From assembly GCA_020848545.1 (NCBI GenBank), contig JADLHZ010000027.1:1-64000 (forward strand): DNA of 64,000 nucleotides. Direction: 5' to 3'. This document shows positions 45,233-54,200 of this stretch, piece after piece; position 1 is the first letter of the stretch; every line of letters begins with the position of its first letter. The notes under the pieces were generated by a model. That model did no database searches, was not told where the DNA came from, and worked only from the letters and a program-made list of their open reading frames with translations. This DNA is from Deltaproteobacteria bacterium (GTDB lineage: Bacteria; Myxococcota; JADLHZ01). The position numbers were made by a program, and so were the translations under genes.

Positions 45233-48200
45233 GTGACCACCACCAGGCAGGCCGAGCGTGCGCCCGCGCGCCATGACGTCGATGCGCAGGTCGACGTCGA
45301 GGTCCGTGCCGACGCGCCAAAGCAAGCCCCCGCGGAGACAAAGGCCGACGACAAGCCGAAGGACGACTACCAGCGCGCACCCGCCGCGCCGAAGAAGCCC
45401 AAGCCGAAGTGGGACATCAGCGACGGCGCCGGCCACGAAGCCAAGGACATCGCGCGCCTCGTCAAAGGTTGGACGAATGGCGATGAGCAAGGCGACATCC
45501 GCGCGATCTTCGAAGGCTACGTCATCGGCGATCCGAAGGATCCGAACGCGCCCGACGTACAGAAGCGGCTCTACACGGAGCTGATGCTCGCGCTCGGCGA
45601 CGAAGGCGTGAGCTATGGCCGCATCGTCAGCGAGCTCGACAACAAAAGCGCGCGGGCGAGCTTTCTGCGTGTGACGCTGCCGCTGACGTCGCCGAAGGAC
45701 CAAGTCAGCGCCGTGCGACACGCGTCCGAGAGCTGGATCTGGCGCCTCCTTCGCTGGATCGGCCGCATGTCGAGCGACGCGCAGACGACGGCCGCCGTGT
45801 TCAAGCACATCGGCAAGAGCGAGAACGCCAGCGCCGCGTTCTATAAGGCGGCGGACGAAGCGAAGCTCGATTGGGTACGCGATCCGGCGAAGGTGAAGGT
45901 GGCGATCGCGGACGTCGATCCGGCGACCAATGTGATGCTCGTGAGCGTCGACGCCGATCCGGCGAACGCCCTGCTCTTCGCGACGCCGACGGGAAAGCTG
46001 CCGGTCACGGAGGCCGACTTCGACAGACAGAGCGTCGCCGGCAAGGCCGCGAACGCCAAGACGATGCTCGCGCGCATCGATTCCTTGCGCGATGCCAAGA
46101 TGCCGCCGGACGTGAAGGCGGCGGCCGAAGTGCTCGCGAACCCGGACGCCAAGAAGGTCGATCGCGCCGCGGCGCTCGCGACCTACAGCGCGTGGGCGAA
46201 GACCGAGGCCGCGGCGCAAGAAGACGCGCGCAAAGGCTTCATCACCGAGCGCGAGAACCTCGAAGGGCTGATCGGCGACGACAAGCACCCGGGCCTCTAC
46301 GAGCGGATGGTCACCCGCGCCGAGACGTTGAAGGCGCAGTTCCAAAAGCAAGCCGACAAGGGCGACAAGAACGCCAAAGCGATCGTCAAAGACTGCGACG
46401 CGATCATCGCCTTCGCCAAAAAGGAAGAGAAGGCCGCGCGCGCCCTATATAAGGAGTACCTCGCGCGGACGAGCGTGGCGACCGGCGGCTCTGCGTATGC
46501 CGGCAAGGCGCTCGACGACACCGTGCTCCTCATGCAGGGCAACGAGGCGGTGTTCACCGACTTCGACGCGCTCGCCGACAAGTCGAAGGCGATCGCGGAG
46601 GCCGCAGGCGGCAAGATCCCGGACGAGCTGCTCAACCCGGCGCCGTGGATCGAACACGCCGACAAGCTGCAAAAACGCTACGACGCGCTCCTGAAGCAGC
46701 GGGCGTGGCTCGAAGAGAAGGCGGCCGCCGATCCCGACTTTGCAACGTGGCTGAGAGAGAGCGATCTGCTCGGGACCCTCGACTTGCAGGAGCAGGCGCT
46801 CCGCTCGCAGATGGACGACACGAGCGCCGTGCTCATCGCGCAGACGAGCCAGCTCCTCAGCGGCCAAGCGGCGCACGTGCTCGGCATGCGCGACGAGTAC
46901 ACGGCCTTCGCGACAGCGAGCGTCGGCGCGCTCCAGACCGAGGACGACCACAAGCTCGAGGCGCGCGAGAAGGGCTTGAAACAGCGCGTCTCGGTGCTCG
47001 ACGGCGAGATCAAAGCGCTCGAGACGCTCGAGAAGGCGACGAAGAAGGAGATCGCCGAGCTCGAGAAGAAGCCGCGGCCGCTCGACGCCAAGGACACTTG
47101 GCGCTTGGCCGAGCTGAAGATGACGCTCGACGGCGTCGTGCCACAAAAGGACGGCACGACCATATCGCTGAAGGAGCAGATCCGCGCGCTGAAGGAGACG
47201 CGGACATCGTGCGAGCAAGCGCGCGAGATGATCGACAAGCGCCACGAGATCATCATCGGCGCCATCGACAGCGCGGCGAGCGGCTACACGATCAGCGTGA
47301 AGACCGATGCGACGGCGACTGGCACCGTCAAGGCGATCGACAAGCTGGAAGCGCAGTTCCCGCTGACGCCTTCCGACGATCCGAAGCTGTCGCTCACGCA
47401 GACGGCGCGCGGCTACGAGCTGCGTATCGGCGACGAGGTGTACAAGCTGAACCAGAGCGATCCGATCTCGCCCTTCAGCGAGATCCTGAAGTTCACGACC
47501 GCCTATCAAACCCTGCACCGGCATCAGCAGGCCGTGACGTACATGGTCTACCGGCAGCTCCTCGACCAGATGGGGTTCTCGGGCAAAGAGCTGACCCAGC
47601 TCGGCTTCGACAAGCTGAAGTACGATCCGAACGATCCGCGCACGCTGCCGGATCCCGCGTTCATGGCGCAGAAGCTGCCGAAGCTGCTCGCGCTGTACTG
47701 CAACTGCCAGGGCTACAGCGCCACCGACTCGAACTATCAGCAGCTCATCGCGTGGGCGCAGGCGCCAAAGGCCGAGACCTATCCGAAACTCAACGCCACG
47801 CAGCCGGACGCCGGCGCCGCCTACCTGCTCTTTGCTTTTGCCCAGGGCGAAAAACCGGGGTCGTACTACGTCTCGCGGGATCAGCTCATCCGCATCGTCA
47901 GCGATCCCGACGCCGCGATGCAGTACCTGATGGGCCTCGACGAAGACACCGTGAAAAAGCTCCTCGGCGGCCGCTATCCGGATCCGATCAACGAGCGTGA
48001 CGCGCTCGTGTCGCTCGCCGCGGCGCTGCTTACGAAGCCGGACTTCGCGCGGGCGATGGCCGTCGACGAGCACGGCCGCATCCCGCAGCACCGCGTCGTC
48101 GAGTGGGGCGAGCAGAAGGAGACGCTCGACGCCTACAAGCCGATCCTCGCGGCAAAGCAGAAGGACAAAGAGCTGTACCTGGCGAACGCCGCGAAGTCCG

Positions 48201-51200
48201 GCGGCGAGCTGCCGAAGGAGATGCCGGCGCCCGAGTACTTCGCCAACGCCGAGAAGCTCGTCGACAAGATGGACCCGCAACTCCACCCCTGGCTGTGGGA
48301 GGGCAACGGGCTTTTCGAGCTCTTGAAAGATCTGAACGCGGGCCAACGCGCGTACGTGCTCGGCTTGTTCGACGCGAAGTACAGCAAGCTCTACGGCGCC
48401 GATCACCTCGAGAAGCTCATCGGCATGCACAAGCCGGGCGCCGCCCTCGCGTTCGTCTACTTCGCGACGGGACCGACCGCGCAGGAAGAGGGCGTCAACT
48501 TCAAGGAGAAGTACCTCGCGAACGGCAAAGTCGATGCGTTCTTCACCGAGCAACAAGACAAGTACGACCTGCTCGTCGAGAACGACAAGAAGGCCGGGAT
48601 CGACATCCCGAAGAACATGCTCGACGACTACGGCGACAGGCTCGCCGCGGCGAGGAAGCTCCAGCAGCCGGTCGTCGACGCGCGCAAAGAGTACGAGCGC
48701 TTGCTGAAGGAGTACGAGACGGCGCAGAAAGCCGGCGCCGAGAACCTCGGCGATCTCCACAAGGCGCTGACGAAGTCGTACGAGGCGCTCGGCGACGCCG
48801 AGCGTCGCCTGATCCAGGCCGCCGGCGAGCTGATGGTGCTCGGCGAAGGGCTCACGCGCGGCGCGGCGGCCGAGGACTTGTACTACAAGGAGGCGAAGAA
48901 GAACTTTCGCAGCTTCGCCAAGATGTTCGCGATCACCGTCGGCGCCATGGCCGCGACGTTGCTGACCGCGGGCGCGCTCGCGCCGACGATGGGGCCGGTC
49001 GGCGCAGGCTTGATCGCCGCCGCCGTCGGGACTGGCGCCGGCTTCACCGTCTCCTTCGTCTGGCACGCCGGCGAGCAGCTCGTCGATGGCGGCGTCGGCA
49101 ACATGAGCTTCACCGACTCCTTCGACGGCGCCGTCGACGATCTGCCGATCGCGATCATGGGCTCCTTGCCGGTGGCGTTCCCCGCCGCGTGGGCCGGGCG
49201 CGCCGGGCAGTTCTACAAAGCAGCCCAGGCCGCGCGCGCGATCGAAGTCGCCGGCGTCACCTTCCGGCCCGCGATGGTCGCCGCGCACTTGAAGACCGCG
49301 GGCCTCATCGGCGTAACCACGGCTGCGGGAACGATGGCTGGCGACCTCGCTGTCGCCGGCTACTACGCCGCGCGCGCGAAGCTCGCCGACGATCCCGCGA
49401 AGGCCGACGCGTTTCGCAAGGCCGCCGACGAGACCATGGGGAACACCGTGAAGGACGGCGCGATGGCCGGCGCGAGCGCGATGGTCTTCTTGCCGCTCGC
49501 GCGCTTTGGTCCGGTCATCGACGGCGGCACGAACGCGGTGCAGACCGCGTTCACGAACTGGGCGTTCAACGAAAAACAATCGGTGAGCGACGCGTTCTTC
49601 ATGGGCGTCGCGCTGAGCAAGGTCGGCGAGAAGGTCGGCGACGTCCGCGCGGCCGGCGAGATCGATCCGAAAAAGGCGATCGGCGAAGAGGTGCGGCTGC
49701 CCGGCGACCAGAGCGGCTACAAAGTCACCGGCATCGACGAAGCCACCGGCCGCGTGACCGTGGAAGGCGGCGAGCCACCGCGGATGAAACGCGTGAGCGC
49801 CAAGGTGATCGCCAAGCTCAACCCGCATCTGCGCATCGACGCCGCCGGCGGCCGCGCCGAAGTGCTGATCGGATCGCAGCCGGATCCCGTGCAGCCGGCG
49901 AAGAGCAAGAAGCACGGCGCGAAGAAAGGCGCCGGCAAGCCACCGCCGATCCCGCCGGGCAAGACGACCGGCGCGTCGCTCGACGTACACGAAGCCGGCC
50001 GCTTCTTCACGCCAGGATCGGAATTTTCGATCGCGAAGATCGCGCTCGCGCCAGACGTCCTCGCGAAGAACGTGACGATCGCCAAAGACGGCACCGTCCA
50101 CGGCGTCGTGCCGCCGAAGACGAAGCCAGAGGCGCTGAAGAACAAAGACGGCACGCCGATGAGCGCGCTCGATCTCGCAGAGATCGCGCCGGCCGCGCTG
50201 CTGCCGGAAGGGCTGAAGCTGAAGGATCCCGCGAGCGGCGCGACGCTCGAGGTGCGCGAGGCCGCGTGGGACGGCGGCAACGTGCGCGTCGAGGTGACGA
50301 GCGCGGACGGCAAGATCGCCACGGTCGAGATGCCCGTCGCGGAGCTGGTCGCGCGCGGCGTCGAGGCCAAAGACGGCGTTCCGCTCTTCGACGCGACGGC
50401 GACCGCGGCGGCGAAGAAGAAGGCGCCGCCCGAAGGCTGGACGAAGCTCGACAGCAAGGCGCCGGCGCAAGAGCCGAAGCAACCCGAGCTGAACGGCAAA
50501 GGCACCGAGCCGCGCGCGCTGCGGGTTCAGCTCGAGCAGAACGCGTTGCAAGCGCTCGGCCCCGCCGTGGAGAAGGCGCTCGGCACCGACGTCGACGTCC
50601 GCTCGCGGGCGACGCCGAACAAGGACGGCACCGTCGAGATGAAGCTCGAGATCCGCACGAAGGGTGCGAGCGACGCGGCGATCGAAGTGACGCTCACGAT
50701 CGATCCGAAGACGAAGACGGTGCGTGTCGACGACCTGCGCGTCTCGGCCGGGCTGGAAGGGCTCGGGCCGAAGCTGCTCGGCGTCGAGGGCGCGTTCCTC
50801 GCGCAAAACTTCGCCGGCTGGACGCGCGAGGCGAACGTCGGCGGCAAGATCGCAAAGACGACGATCGAGACACCCGACGCGATGATCGCGCTCGTCGAGC
50901 CCGCGCACGGCTGGGATCGCTCCGACGTCGTCAAGGTGGAGAACGGCAAGGTGACCGTCGATTCACCGGACGGCCCGGTCGAAAAAAGCGTGGCCGACGT
51001 CATCGCCGATCATCCCGGCCTCGTGCTCGGCCTGCAGATCAACCACGAGCACGCGCGCTACGAAGTGACCGGCACCGACGGCAAGGGCAACTTCACGCTG
51101 GCGCCGGTCGGCGTCGACGGTGCGCCGATGCGGGTGAAGGCTGACGCCATCTACGCCGCCGCCCCGCACGCGGTGCACGCCTTGATCGACGCGCCGGTCG

Positions 51201-54200
51201 TGCGCCTGCGCGGCACCGAGAAGGCGAACGGCGAGTGGGTGTTCAAAGATCACCACGGCTACAAGCTCGTCGGCGTCGACGAAGTGAGCGGCCTCGCCTA
51301 CGTGCGCAACCCCGACGGCAAGGTGGAGCCGGTGCCGATCGAGAGCGTGGTCTACGAGCACTCGGGCGTCGCGCTCGGCGCCATGACCTCTTCGCAGCAC
51401 GTGCGCTACGAAGCGCGGCTCGAGGGGCTCTCGGACGGCGATCTCATCGCGTGGGCCAAGGTGTTGAGCAACGCCGCGACGATGAGCCCCGAGCACGTCG
51501 CGTTCGCGCAGCGGATGTTCCAGCTCGACTATCCGATCGACAAGATCGGCGCCCTCGTGAAGGAGCTCGCGGGCGTCGCCCAGGCCGACGTCGGCGCCCT
51601 GTTCTCGCAAAAAGGACTCACCCAGCACTTCGGCGCGTCGTGCAAGCCGACCGCGTTCATGTTCGGGCTCGCGGCGCTGGATCCGTTCTACGCGAAGTTC
51701 CTGAACGACCACCCGGGCTTCGCCGCCGAATGGCAACGCGGCGCGATCGAGGCCGGCGGCGGCTCGGCGTACCTGCGCAACGACGCCGACTACGCCCAAC
51801 TCGGCGACAAGCCAAACGTCAAAGACGGCACCGTGCTGCAGCCGATCAAGGTCGCCGGCGACTACGCGTACTACGCCGGCGCCGAGATGCACCCGACGCT
51901 CGGCGCAGAAGCGCTGAATCAGAACGGCTTTTGGAAGAACCGCACGGTCGACATCACGCTCGCCGATCCCACGGTCACGATGCGCGTCACCGGCGACGAG
52001 AAGGGCCAGCTCACCTTCGAGTCGCCGGTCGGCAGCGGCAAGACGCAGACCGGAAAGCACCTCGTGTTCGAAGCCGTCGAAGTGAAGGGCCGGCTCGTGC
52101 TCGGCGTCAAGAGCAAGAACGGCACGCGGCAAGTCGAAGTCATCGGCCTGCCGAAAGAGCTCGAGCTGCCGCGGCGCGAGCTGGGCATGACCGCGAAGGC
52201 CGGCGACGCGCTCGTCCGCGAGGTCGAGTCGCGCACCGGACAAAACTACCTGATGAGCCACGTGGGCGACCTCCCGGCCAGCGACGTCATCGCCCGCATC
52301 GACACCGCGCTGACGAATGGCCATCCCGTCGGGCTCGCGGTCGCCTGGTTCGACGCCGCCGGCAACGACACGCACATCGGCCACCAGCTGTGGATCTCCG
52401 AAAAACGCACGGTGAAGGGGAAGGTCGAGTACCTCGTCTACGATCCCCACTTCGACGAGCCGCGCTGGCTGAGCGGCAAGGAGCTCGAAAACTACGCACC
52501 GGTGAAGGGCGTGCACGGAAAGCCGTCGGTGCTCAACGCGCCGGACTACGTGACGCCGAACGTCGACGCCGCGACCGTAGGCGACCTCGACGTGCAGGGC
52601 GTAAAGGCGAGCGGCGTCCTCCTGAAGGCGAACAACGCGCGCGCGAAGCACCACGCCGAGCAAACCATCGCGCAGCAAGACGCGAACAAGGCGAACGGCA
52701 AGCCGTACGACGAAGGCAAAGTGCGCGAGGCCGAAGTGACGATCGCGCTCGCCGACGACGCGTCGAGCCGCGGCGAAGGCGTCACGCGCGTGTCGAAGAA
52801 GTTCAAGGACGAGCAAGGCAACGTCGTCGCTGAAGTCGACGTGCAGACGAACGCCGCGCTCTTCGAGGTGTCGACCGGCAAAGGGCACGAGAAGCTCGCG
52901 CAATACGACGAACGGCTGAAGCCCGGCGGGCCGGGCAATCCGCATCACATGCCGGTCGTGGTCGTGGTCGACGCCGCGAAGATCGATCCGGCCGTCTCGG
53001 GAGCGCTCGACGCGCGCGGCATCTTCGTCGTCGACTCGCCGCAGGCCGCCGTCGGGCTGAACCGCTTGCTCGGCGGCGAATTCAAGCCGGCGATGGATCG
53101 GATGTGGGCGATGGAGCCGCACGCGCGCAAGCAGGCGCTCGCCGAGCTGCTCGCTGTGGATTCGCCGAAGGCGCAGGAGGCGATCGTCCGAAAGTACGGC
53201 CTCGATCACGGCGACGTGCGCGCGCTGAACGTCTCGGCGGATGCGCTCGGCAAGGACGCGTCGTGGAAGGACGGGCTGCCAACGAAGCAGTCCGACGCCG
53301 CGCAGAAATACTTGGACGGCCTGCCGAAGGTCGAACGCACGCACACGACGATCATCGAGAACAAGGACGGCTCGATCACCATCGCCACCGAGCGCCGCAC
53401 GTACGCCGGGAGGAAGCGCGAGGCCGAAGCGTGGGCGTTCGAGCGCGTGACCTTCGGCAAAGACGGCACGACGATCGCGCCGGGCGCGGGCAAGAAGGAC
53501 GCGAAGATCGGCGCCGGCGGCGGCGCGCCCGTCACCCAAAACGCGAGCGCGTTCCTCACCGAGCTGCCGAAGGACCAAGCGATCCCGACGAAGATCGACG
53601 GCCAAGACGTGACGCCGCTGCCGGAGCCGAAGCGCGTGATCAACGGCGTCAGCGGAGAGCGGCGGCAGGCGATCGAGGTCGGCACCGTTGCCGACGGCCG
53701 CAAGGTCATTTGGGATCCTGACATGAAGGCGTTCGCCATCGTCGACGCCGCCGCGTGGCGGCCCTTCGTCCTCGGCACCGGCGCCGTCATGGTCTCCGAG
53801 CGCTTCAGCGCCGACTACGACGCGATGTACAAGCGCCTCTCGAAGCCCGAGCAGAAGCGCATGGACGCGGCGATGAAGAAGACGAAGTCGCCCGAAGAGC
53901 AGCTGATGCTCATGCGCGAGGCGTTGGCCTATGGCGACATGCGCCGCGTCGAAGATCTGCAGCAGCTGATCCACGACAACAAGCTGACGCCCGAGCAAGT
54001 GCTGCAGTGGGGCACGCTCGACGGCATCGTGCAGTACTACCAACACTCGTGCGTCATCACGTCGGCCGAGATGTCGAAGATCCGCGAGAGCCCGCTCTTC
54101 GCCATGGAGTTCATCAAGAACGGCAACGGCAAGAAGGCGCTCGCCGATCGCCAGTACGCCGGCCTTTCGATGTTCGGCTCGGACGCGCTGCCGGTGCAGA

